DNA from: Rariglobus sp.
Lineage (GTDB): Bacteria > Verrucomicrobiota > Verrucomicrobiia > Opitutales > Opitutaceae
DNA length: 64,000 nt
Assembly (NCBI GenBank): GCA_029266495.1
Contig: JAQSWS010000009.1
Location: forward strand, 1-64,000
Reading direction: 5' to 3'
Shown: in pieces, positions 43,414 to 52,200 of the stretch
How the letters are laid out: each line of letters begins with the position of its first letter
How positions within the stretch are numbered: position 1 is the stretch's first letter
Notes under the pieces: model-generated
What the model was told of the DNA's origin: nothing
Seen by the model: only the letters and a program-made list of their open reading frames with translations
Database searches by the model: none
Position numbers and translations under genes: made by a program

Positions 43414-44943
43414 TCAACGCCCGTAGAGCGTCGCCAGATCCCTGAGGTAGGCGCCGCCGCCTTCCTGATGGAGCTGGCGCAGCTGGGTTTCAGCGTAACG
43501 CCACTGCCAGTTGCCCGCCGGTTCACCGGGTGTGTTGAAACGCGCCTCGGCCCCCATGCTAAAGAAATCCTGCATGGGAATGACCGCCAGATTGCTCACC
43601 GAGGCGTAGGCTGTGCGGATAAAATCCCAGCCGATCTCATCCCCGCTGATGCGGAAATAACGGCGCACGTGATCGCGCTCTTTTTCGGAAGCCGCCCGAT
43701 ACCATCCCAGCGTGGTATTGTTGTCGTGTGTTCCTGGATACACGACGCTGTTCGCCCGCAGGTTGTGGGGCAGGTAGAGGTTGTCCGCCTCGCCACCGAA
43801 GGCGAACTGGAGGATCGTCATGCCCGGCAGGCCGGTGGCGTCGCGCAGGTCGCGGACGGATTGGAACAACTCGCCCAGATCCTCGGCGATCAAGCGGGCG
43901 CCGGGCAGGGCGGATTTGATGGCCTGGAAGAACGGGAGACCGGGGCCTTGCTTCCAGTCACCGGTCTTCGCGGTCGTGGCGGTGGCGGGTATCGACCAGT
44001 AGGTGTCGAACGCGCGGAAATGGTCGATACGCACGATGTCGCAAAGGGCGAAGTTCGCCTTCAAGCGGGCGATCCACCAGGCATAGCCATCCGCGGCATG
44101 CGTGTCCCAATTGTAGAGCGGGTTGCCCCAGAGCTGGCCGTCGGCGGAGAAGTAGTCAGGAGGCACGCCGGCCACGGCAAGCGGGGTGCCGGTCTTCTGA
44201 TTGATCTGAAACAGCTGCGGGGAGGCCCACACATCGGCACTGTCGCGTGCGACGAATATCGGGGCGTCACCGATGATCTCGATGCCGAGAGAGGCGGCCT
44301 TGGTGCGCACGCGCGCCCATTGCCCAAAGAAAAGGTATTGGAAAAACGAATGCGCCTCGGCACGGGCGGCGACGGTCTGGGCGAGGGTGCTTTTTTTGGC
44401 TTGGGCAAAGAAGCGGACCTCCGCCGGCCATTCCCACCAGGCGGCGCCGTGGTAGTAATCTTTGATCGCCAGAAAAAGCGCGTAAGGCTCCAGCCAGGAG
44501 CTCTGGGCGGCCTTGAACGCCTCGAAGTCGCCATAGGGGAGCTTGATGGAGTCACGACGGGCGGCAAAGGACTCAAACGCGCGAAAGAGCAGCGGAAACT
44601 TGGTGACGTAGAGCCAGCCATAGTCGACGTGGTCGCGCGGAAGTTGTCGGACCGTGTCGAGGTCGGCGTGGGTCAACAACCCGCAGTTTACGAGCGGGTG
44701 CAGGTCGATCAGGTAGGGATTGCCCGCGAACGAGGAAAAACACTGGTAGGGCGAGTCACCATAGCCGGTGGGCCCGAGCGGGCAGAGCTGCCACTGCCGG
44801 ATGCCGGAGTCCTTAAGGAAATCGAGGAACTGATCGACCGCGCCATCGAGCACCCCGACGCCTTGATCATTGGGCAGGCAGGTGGGGTGAAGAAGAACGC
44901 CGGCGGAACGCTTTTGGAGCCAGGAGAAGAGAGGAGTGGGCAA
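43414..44943 (-). CDS. malQ: 4-alpha-glucanotransferase (GH77)
   Basis: Amylomaltase of 509 residues, which transfers glucan segments between alpha-1,4-glucans in glycogen/maltodextrin metabolism. Typical blocks: the N-terminus SAGVLLHPTCLPNDQGVG, GPTGYGDSPYQCFSSFAGNP, the nucleophile Asp in IVRIDHFRAF, the acid/base Glu in LIAEDLG, and the third Asp in GTHDNNT. The best start is TTG at 44943 (no ATG or GTG gives the conserved N-terminus without a long extension). No other glycogen gene is nearby. It converges with oleB. Confidence 0.95.
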   Translation of the reverse strand: MPTPLFSWLQKRSAGVLLHPTCLPNDQGVGVLDGAVDQFLDFLKDSGIRQWQLCPLGPTGYGDSPYQCFSSFAGNPYLIDLHPLVNCGLLTHADLDTVRQLPRDHVDYGWLYVTKFPLLFRAFESFAARRDSIKLPYGDFEAFKAAQSSWLEPYALFLAIKDYYHGAAWWEWPAEVRFFAQAKKSTLAQTVAARAEAHSFFQYLFFGQWARVRTKAASLGIEIIGDAPIFVARDSADVWASPQLFQINQKTGTPLAVAGVPPDYFSADGQLWGNPLYNWDTHAADGYAWWIARLKANFALCDIVRIDHFRAFDTYWSIPATATTAKTGDWKQGPGLPFFQAIKSALPGARLIAEDLGELFQSVRDLRDATGLPGMTILQFAFGGEADNLYLPHNLRANSVVYPGTHDNNTTLGWYRAASEKERDHVRRYFRISGDEIGWDFIRTAYASVSNLAVIPMQDFFSMGAEARFNTPGEPAGNWQWRYAETQLRQLHQEGGGAYLRDLATLYGR

Positions 44944-45151
44944 TGCGCACGGGTTGCAGCACGGAAGAATTTTGCTCCAGTCCTTGATTAGACATAATGT
45001 TTATTGTGCGATATGATCTAGGGCCGGAAACCTGCTGAAATCCGGCCGAGAGCCTGTTGTTTCCTGCAAAGGTCTGTAAAGGCGCAAACGCCTGGGCCCT
45101 GGCCCCGGGCGCCAATTGCCTGCCGTGCGAATTGCGCAGTCCCGGGATCTG

Positions 45152-45808
45152 TCAGACGCCCAGGCCACGCTGCTTCGCCCGCGCCACCAATTCCGTCATG
45201 TTCGTGGCGGAGAGCTTCGCCATCATGTTTGCGCGGTGAAATTCCACCGTTCGTTCGCTCAACGCCATCAACCCGGCGATCTCACGATTGGTTTTCCGGC
45301 CGAGCACAAGGCTGAGCACCTGCTGCTCGCGGCGTGAAAGGATCTTGGCCACGCCTTCTGCGTTCGCTCCCTCTTTCGCCATCGTCTCCTGGAATTTCTT
45401 TGAAAAATACTGGCGGCCGTCCGCCACCGCGCCCATCGCGTCAGCCAGCGTTTCGGGCGATGCGTCTTTCTCAACATAACCCTCCACCCCTGATTCCCTC
45501 ACCCGGGTCAAGGCGAGCGCATCGACCAGCGAGGTCACCACCAATGCACGCAACTGCGGACGCACCTGACGGGCCGCGTGCATGAACTCCAGACCGTCCA
45601 TGCCTGGCAGTTGATAATCAACCAGCACCACGTCGGGACGCGCCGCCTCGACCTGCGCCAGGGCTTCTTCGCCCGAGCGAGCCGAAGCCACGAGCACAAA
45701 TCGCGGCATCGTCGACAGCCAGCGTTCGAAAAACGCCCTGACCATTCCCTGGTCTTCCACGATCATCGTGCGAATGCGGGGCGGTGAATTCTTGTCGGCA
45801 GCATTCAT
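45152..45808 (-). CDS. LuxR/NarL-type response regulator
   Basis: A 218-residue response regulator. The receiver (about 12-130) has phosphoacceptor D64 in VLVDYQLPG, acidic E18/D19, and a Lys in GYVEKDAS. The C-terminal helix-turn-helix (about 155-215) has SRREQQVLSLVLGRKTNREI and SERTVEFHRANMMAKL. Its ATG overlaps the stop of the kinase gene (ATGA at 45805-45808), so the two are a translationally coupled pair. Targets are unknown; the divergent PEP-CTERM genes are candidates by position. Confidence 0.94.
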   Translation of the reverse strand: MNAADKNSPPRIRTMIVEDQGMVRAFFERWLSTMPRFVLVASARSGEEALAQVEAARPDVVLVDYQLPGMDGLEFMHAARQVRPQLRALVVTSLVDALALTRVRESGVEGYVEKDASPETLADAMGAVADGRQYFSKKFQETMAKEGANAEGVAKILSRREQQVLSLVLGRKTNREIAGLMALSERTVEFHRANMMAKLSATNMTELVARAKQRGLGV

Positions 45809-47778
45809 GAGTTTAAGCCTTCCCCATCGCCGGCGTTTTTTAATGTAAATCGAAATTCCGTTCCCCCGTTGGAGCCGGAGCCCGCCTCCAGGCGCATGCC
45901 GAGTGCCCGGCAGATTTCACGGCACAAACGCAGGCCCATGCCACCCGTCGCCGTGAGCGGCCCATCCTCTCCCGCCGCCAGCCGCGTCGCCACCGCCGGA
46001 GGCAGCTCCGGCCCGTCATTAAACACCGTGAACCGCACGCCGCCCGTGCCATCGTCTTTCGCGCTCAACACCACCCGCGTGCGGGCAAATTTCAGCGCAT
46101 TGGCGAGCAGGTTGCGCACGAGCGTCTGCGCGAGCACGAGATCGGTTTCGACACGCAACTCCTCCGGCACCTCCACCACGAGTTCCACCTCGTCCGCCTC
46201 GGCCAGGGCGTGGTGCAGGGCCACCGCCGACATCGTCAGGGCGCTGGCCCGGTGAACCGCCATCAAGCGCGTTCCCGCGCGCAGACGGGCCCATTGGACC
46301 AGGTCCTCGATCATCAGGAGCAAGGTGCGTCCCGTCCTCGCCACGTCGCGGGCAAATTCGCCCGAGGCCTCGTCCGCCGACCGCATCAGGCCCGTGAGCG
46401 GACTGCGCAGGTCGTGGCCGATCACCGCCAGCATCCGGTCTTTGTCCGCGTTGGCCGCGAGGAGTTCGTGCGTGCGCTCGCGGACCTCCTCGGCGAGTTC
46501 GTCCGCATAGGTGGCCTCAATCATCCGGCGTTGCTCGGTTTCCTCCATGAGCTGCCGCTGAGTCCTCACAAACCGGTCCGCCAGCGCGAGTGACAACAGG
46601 AGCATTTCAAGGGCCGAGCCGATCATCAGCCCCCGCATCGCCACGTCCCGCAACGGCGCCTCCAGCAACATGACCGCCACCAGTGGAAGCGACCCGGCGA
46701 AGAGACAGCCGAACGACAGCACAAAAAAACGCGCCTGCTGCACCCCCGCTTTCCACGCCACCAGCGCCAGCACCAGCAGCCCCACATGTGTGACACCGGT
46801 AGCCTGTGTCGCGTGACGCAGCCACTGTGTCCACGTCGGCCACCAAAGGGATGTAACGAGTGTCGCCAGCGCCAGCGCCAGCAATACCGCGGTCCATGGT
46901 CGCAGCACCCAGCGGTCGAGCATGTGGAATCGTTGCGGCAGTTCCAGAAACACCCGGGCAAACTGGATGAGGAAAACCCCGCTCAATGCCATCGTCATTC
47001 CGAGGACCATTTCGACACCGGGCGATCCAAAGGCGTAACCCAGTCCCGTCAGCTGTGCGCGAGCCAGAAACATGAACGCCGCCACCGTTGCCAAGTAGAG
47101 CACGTAGTAGCCGATATCGGCCACCCTCAGGCGCAACCACAGCAAGGTCGTGTAACCAAGCAACGCCAGCATCCCGCCCAGGTAGATCCCCTCGGCCAGA
47201 CCGCTGCGCATCCTCGCGGTGTGGAACGCCGCTTCATCCGCCCACCACCCCGGCTGCAAAAACGCTCCGAAAACATTTTTAAAACGCAGATGAACCACCT
47301 GCGTGCCCCGCGCCGGCACCGTGACGGGCCACGCCACCTCCCGGCCTTCAAAAGCCTTTTCATCCACCGCCGCCGACTCGCCCGAAATCAGATGCAGCCA
47401 CCCGCCCTCCTCTTCGATCCACGCATCCGCATGGTCCGCGAAATAATCCAGGTTCTCCAGCACACCGCGCAGCGGACGCTCATCCGGATTATGCAATGTC
47501 ACCCGCAACCAGACGACTTCATCATACCATTCAGACTCAATGTAGCTCTCCTTCGACCAACGTCTCCAGCCGTCCGCTGAAAGCTGTGCCGCCTCGTCCA
47601 CGGTCAAGCGCCCGCCCCGATCCCGGAGGTAGTCCACCGTCGAACCCCGCCCATCCGGCAGCCGCGTCATTCCGGATGAGCCTCCTGCAAATCCCAAAAG
47701 CAGCCAGCCCAGCACGCCCACGACGAACACCAGCATGCCGGCGATCGGCAGCGGCGAGGTCGGGCGGAGGGGATTCAT
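45805..47778 (-). CDS. 7TM sensor histidine kinase (7TMR-DISM type)
   Basis: A membrane kinase of about 657 residues with the start set at 47778 (MNPLRPTSPL); the frame is open 15 codons more. After an N-terminal helix comes a periplasmic beta-jelly-roll region (about 40-190; TLHNPDERPLRGVLENLDYFADH, RGTQVVHLRFKNVF), as in 7TMR-DISM receptors that bind carbohydrates or small ligands. Seven membrane helices follow (about 190-400), then a coiled coil, HisKA with VIGHDLRSPLTGL, and an HATPase with NLLANALKFA and GGMGLRL. It is divergent from the PEP-CTERM operon, with about 150 bases between starts, including a stem AAACCC/GGGTTT near 47832. Confidence 0.92.
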   Translation of the reverse strand: MNPLRPTSPLPIAGMLVFVVGVLGWLLLGFAGGSSGMTRLPDGRGSTVDYLRDRGGRLTVDEAAQLSADGWRRWSKESYIESEWYDEVVWLRVTLHNPDERPLRGVLENLDYFADHADAWIEEEGGWLHLISGESAAVDEKAFEGREVAWPVTVPARGTQVVHLRFKNVFGAFLQPGWWADEAAFHTARMRSGLAEGIYLGGMLALLGYTTLLWLRLRVADIGYYVLYLATVAAFMFLARAQLTGLGYAFGSPGVEMVLGMTMALSGVFLIQFARVFLELPQRFHMLDRWVLRPWTAVLLALALATLVTSLWWPTWTQWLRHATQATGVTHVGLLVLALVAWKAGVQQARFFVLSFGCLFAGSLPLVAVMLLEAPLRDVAMRGLMIGSALEMLLLSLALADRFVRTQRQLMEETEQRRMIEATYADELAEEVRERTHELLAANADKDRMLAVIGHDLRSPLTGLMRSADEASGEFARDVARTGRTLLLMIEDLVQWARLRAGTRLMAVHRASALTMSAVALHHALAEADEVELVVEVPEELRVETDLVLAQTLVRNLLANALKFARTRVVLSAKDDGTGGVRFTVFNDGPELPPAVATRLAAGEDGPLTATGGMGLRLCREICRALGMRLEAGSGSNGGTEFRFTLKNAGDGEGLNS

Positions 47779-47927
47779 TGCGTGCGAGCGTTCCCGCATC
47801 CTCGCGCAGCGCAAGCCCCGCAAAATGTAAAAACCCCGTAGTCGCTACTGGGTTTGCCCGTTTGCACCCGCCGCGCCCCGTCCGCGAACTCGCCGACATC
47901 GAGACAACCGTTCCCGCCTTCACATCC

Positions 47928-49265
47928 ATGAAATCAACCGCCCGCATCACCCGTCGCTTCGCAGGTCTCGCCCTGCTCGCCCTCACCGCACTCCTGCCTG
48001 CCTCGTTGGTGGCGCAAGCCTTTATTTTTAATGCGCCCTCCGGTGCATGGAGTGATTCCGGCAACTGGGATCACCGCGACCTCCTGGGCAATTTCCCGGA
48101 TCGTTACTACTCCTACTACGCCGCAGGCGATGTGCCCGATTTGGCGGACGACGCCTACATCATCGGCGGTCGCACCGCGACGCTCGGCACGGGCACCTCG
48201 GGCAGTGCCTACCGGGTCTACATCGGCGAAGGTCCTAATTTCACCAGTCCGCAAAGCTCCGGCACCTTGAACATAACCGGCGGCGACCTCACGTCATCGA
48301 ACGGTTACATCCAGTATGGCGGCACGGTCAATGTGTCCGCAGGCACTTGGTTTGTCAGCGACAACACCCCGCAAAGCTTGCTTCACATTTATAACGGCGC
48401 GCTGAACCTCACCGGCACTGGCGTGGTGCAGGTCGGCCTTAACAGCGTCGGCACCCTGTCCATGGAGCCCTCCTCCGGCACCGCCGTGCTCAACATCGGC
48501 ACCGGCGGCACCGCCGGCACGCTCGCCGCCGCGCGCATCGTCGGCAACGGCAACGCGGTGGTGAACTTCAACCACACCGGCGACGTCACCTTCGATACGC
48601 GTCTGACGGGCCTGCTTTCAGTGACCAAGTCCGGCGTCGGCACCACCGTCCTCACCGGCGCCAACACCTATGCGGGCGAGAGCGGCAACACCTATTCGGG
48701 CGGCACCATCATCAACGAAGGCACTCTCGTCGCAGGCGGCGGTTTCTCCGGCACCAAGTCCTCCCTCGGCACCGGCACCGTCACCGTCAACGACGGTGGC
48801 ACGCTTGCGGGCAACGACCACATCACCGGCCACACCACGATCACCGAAGGCGGGCACCTTGCCCCCGATGCCGGGGGCGTTTTTCGCTTTGATGCGGGCC
48901 TCACGCTTGAGGACGGTGCCATTCTCGACCTGAGCCTCGGATCCGGCCCGCCTTTCTCGATTTTGGTGAATGGCGGCGTCTTCAACGCAGCCGGTATCAT
49001 CACGGTCAATCTCACCGATTCCGGCGATTTCGCCGCCGGCACACCCTACACGCTCATCGATTTCAACGGCGCGATCACGGTCAACAACACCGCCACGTTC
49101 CAACTGGGCACTCAGATCGCCGGCTTCACGACTGTGCTGTCCTTCGACGGCAATTCACTGGTGGCCACCGCCACCGTCGCGCCCGCCGTCCCCGAACCCT
49201 CCACCTACGCCGCGCTGGCCGGCCTCGGTGCCCTCGCCTTCGCGTTTACCCGCCGTCGCCGCTGA
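47928..49265 (+). CDS. PEP-CTERM protein with autotransporter-associated beta-strand repeats
   Basis: A secreted surface protein of 445 residues with the start set at 47928 (MKSTARITRRFAGLA); the longer open frame upstream is not coding-like. The signal peptide ends near SLVAQA. The middle is a series of beta-solenoid strands rich in Gly/Thr/Asn (GTLNITGGDL, VTKSGVGTTVLTGANTY, GGTIINEGTLVAGGGFSG), the repeats usually seen in autotransporters. No barrel domain follows: the C-terminus is VPEPSTYAALAGLGALAFAFTRRRR, a PEP-CTERM sorting tail processed by an exosortase. No exosortase gene lies in this window. It is 26 bases upstream of a giant homologue. Confidence 0.93.
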   Translation: MKSTARITRRFAGLALLALTALLPASLVAQAFIFNAPSGAWSDSGNWDHRDLLGNFPDRYYSYYAAGDVPDLADDAYIIGGRTATLGTGTSGSAYRVYIGEGPNFTSPQSSGTLNITGGDLTSSNGYIQYGGTVNVSAGTWFVSDNTPQSLLHIYNGALNLTGTGVVQVGLNSVGTLSMEPSSGTAVLNIGTGGTAGTLAAARIVGNGNAVVNFNHTGDVTFDTRLTGLLSVTKSGVGTTVLTGANTYAGESGNTYSGGTIINEGTLVAGGGFSGTKSSLGTGTVTVNDGGTLAGNDHITGHTTITEGGHLAPDAGGVFRFDAGLTLEDGAILDLSLGSGPPFSILVNGGVFNAAGIITVNLTDSGDFAAGTPYTLIDFNGAITVNNTATFQLGTQIAGFTTVLSFDGNSLVATATVAPAVPEPSTYAALAGLGALAFAFTRRRR

Positions 49266-49291
49266 CCGCGTTCCTTTCTGTCACGCGATCC

Positions 49292-52200
49292 ATGCCCGCC
49301 ATGAGTTCTCCGAAACCGCCCGGACCGTCTCTCTTCGCGGGCTGCCTTCCTGCCACCATTCCGCTCCTCGCATCTTCGGCCTTGCGCGAAATATCCTCCT
49401 GCTTTCCCGGTTGCCGGATTGTCCTGCTCGCACTCGCTCTTCCCGGCGCCTCCTTCGCCGGAAACTACGTCGTCACGAGTAACGCCGATACCGGCGCCGC
49501 CGGCACGCTGCGCTGGGCCATCAACCAGGCGAACGCGGACACCGGGAGCACGATCGCCTTCGATCCGGGGCTCGACCCCGTCGTTCTCCAGAGCGCGCTA
49601 CCGATGATCACCGCGGCGGTGACGATCAATGGCGGCGCTGGCGCCACCATCAGTGGAAACAACCTCCATCGCGTCTTCTTCGTAAACACGGCCTCGGCCA
49701 CGGACGCGGTGAAATTTCAAAATCTTACGATCGCCGACGGCTACGCGAAAGGCGGCGATGGCGGCCGCTCGGGTGGCGGCGGCATGGGCGCGGGCGGAGC
49801 GATCTTCGTGAATACCGGCGCGGTGTCCGTCTCGGGCATTACGCTCAGGGGAAATGCGGTCCAGGGCGGCAATGGCGGCAACGGGGCGACCGGCGAAACC
49901 CCGTCGAGCGGCGGCGGCGGTGGACTGGCTGGAAATGGCGGCGACGGAAGCCGATGGGCCGGCGGCGGCGGGGGTGGTCGCGTGGGCGACGGCGGCGCGG
50001 GGGCGGATTATCCCGGTGGCATCGGCGGAGCCGGCGGCGGCCCCAATGGCGGCGCTGGAGCCGTTGGAGACGGCCACGCCGGTGGCAACGGGGGCATCGG
50101 CGGTGGCGGTGGCGGGTCGTCCGCGCGCACCGGCCCTGATTACGCCTATCCTGGCGGCAATGGCGGTGATTTCGGTGGCGGAGGCGGAACGCCGGGAGGC
50201 GGGAGTCAGGCGGGCTCCGGAGGCTACGGCGGAGGTGGCGGCGGAGGCAGCGCCCTTTTGGCCGAGGGACAAGGCGGAGCGGGAGGCGGAAACGGAGGAT
50301 TTGGCGGTGGTGGTGGCGGTAGCCCGACCTACACACTTGTCTCCGGGGGAGCATACGGTGGGAGCGGCGGAACCTACGAAATCGTCAACTGGAGAGGGGA
50401 GATCCCTGGTTCGGCCGCTGGCGGCGGCGGGGCCGCGCTCGGTGGGGCCATTTTCGTCCGCAGCTACTCTGGCGCCTCGCTCGAGTTCCTTTCCGGCACG
50501 GAAACCGCATCCACCGCGACCGGTGGACTGGCCGGCATTTCGATGGCGGCCCCTGTCGGCACCACATTGACCGAAGCGACGAATGGATCAGGAGCGGGAA
50601 GCGGCATCTTTCTGTCTGCGGGGGATTCGAACTTCTCCGGCGGCACATTCGCGGGTGAAATCGCCGGCGACTCCGGCGCGAACATGCGCAAGGTCGGCGA
50701 CGGCACGTTGATGATCCTCGGCACGCTGAGGGCTGATAGCACGATCACCGCCGGAGCGATCAGCATCGGCAATGGCGGCACCACCGGCTCCCTGAGCGGA
50801 AACGTGACCAACAACGCCGCGCTGATCTTCAACCGCTCGGACAACGGTCTCGTTTACAGCGGCAGCCTCACTGGCACCGGCGCGGTGACGAAGATCGGCG
50901 CGGGGACCGTGACCTTTGCGGGGAACAACTCGTTATATACCGGGAGCATCACCATTGATGAGGGCGTGCTGGCCCTCAACGGCGGGGGAAATCCCAACAA
51001 TCGCGTGCTCGACACCACGATCAATGCCGGCGGCACCCTGCGCCTGCTCGATCACAATCAGATCGGCACCTCGACCATCACCGTGAACGGCGGCACGTTC
51101 GACTTCAACGGCAAGACCGATTACTTCGCGTCGCTCGTCATGAAAAATGGCGGCACGGTGAGCGGCGGCGGCAGGTTCACGCTCGAGAGCATTGGCAGCT
51201 CGCTGCTCAGCGCGACGGGTGGCGGCAATGCCGGCACCATCGCCACGACATTTGGCATCACCTCACAATTCGGCATCGGCGGGGATGCCGACCGCACCGT
51301 GCAAATCGATATCGCGGCGGCGACCAGCCTCACCATTTCCGGGACCATCCGGGATACCCTCGAGGGCTCGACCCGCGTAGGTAGCGTGAACAAGACCGGC
51401 GACGGCACCCTGCTCCTCACCGGTGACAACACCTACACCGGCGGCACGACGCTCACCGGCGGCACGCTCGCACTCGGCAGTGCAGGGGCAATTGGCTCGA
51501 CGGGTGCCATCACCTTCGCAGGTGGCGCGTTGCAGCTCACCGCAGCCAACACCGCCGACCACTCCGCACGATTCTCCACCGCTGCGAGCCAGCAATACCG
51601 CATCGACACAAACGGCCAGTCGGGCGTCCTCGGGACTGCGCTCGCCAGCAGCGGCGGCACCTTCGAGAAACTTGGCGCGGGCACGCTCACGCTCACCGGC
51701 TCGAACACCTACACTGGCGGCACGACCATCTCCGCCGGCACGCTCCAACTCGGCAACGGCGGCACCACCGGTTCCATTCTCGGAAACGTCACCAACAACG
51801 GCACGCTCGCGTTCAATCGTTCGGATTCATTCACCGCCGCCAATCTCATCAGCGGCACCGGGGCAGTCACCAAGCTTGGCTCCGGCACACTTACTCTCGC
51901 CAACAACAATACCTACACCGGTGCCACCACGATCAGCGACGGCACGGTCGTGATCGGTGGCACCGGCGCATCGTCTTCGCATACAATCGCCTCCGGCGCG
52001 GTGCTCGAGTTCAACCTCGCCTCCGGAAGCCGCGACCAAGGCGCGGACACGGTCGTTTCCGGCGGCGGCACCCTGGTCAAGAGCGGAGCCAGCACCCTCT
52101 CCTGGGGCGCGGGGGCGACCACTTTCCAAATGGCGTCTGGCTCTCTCATCGACGTGCAAGGCGGCACGCTGGTCGGCGGCAGCAACGCCAACGAAGTCTG

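Noticed and set aside
44867-45115. Small ORF (82 codons) over the start of malQ
   Set aside because: It overlaps malQ in another frame and has no family resemblance. The malQ N-terminus at the TTG start is well conserved.
47825-47860. Hairpin AAACCC/GGGTTT before the PEP-CTERM operon as a riboswitch
   Set aside because: The GGGCAAACCC text on the minus strand recalls a GEMM start, but the core GGGACGCAAAGCC part does not follow. It is only a simple stem.
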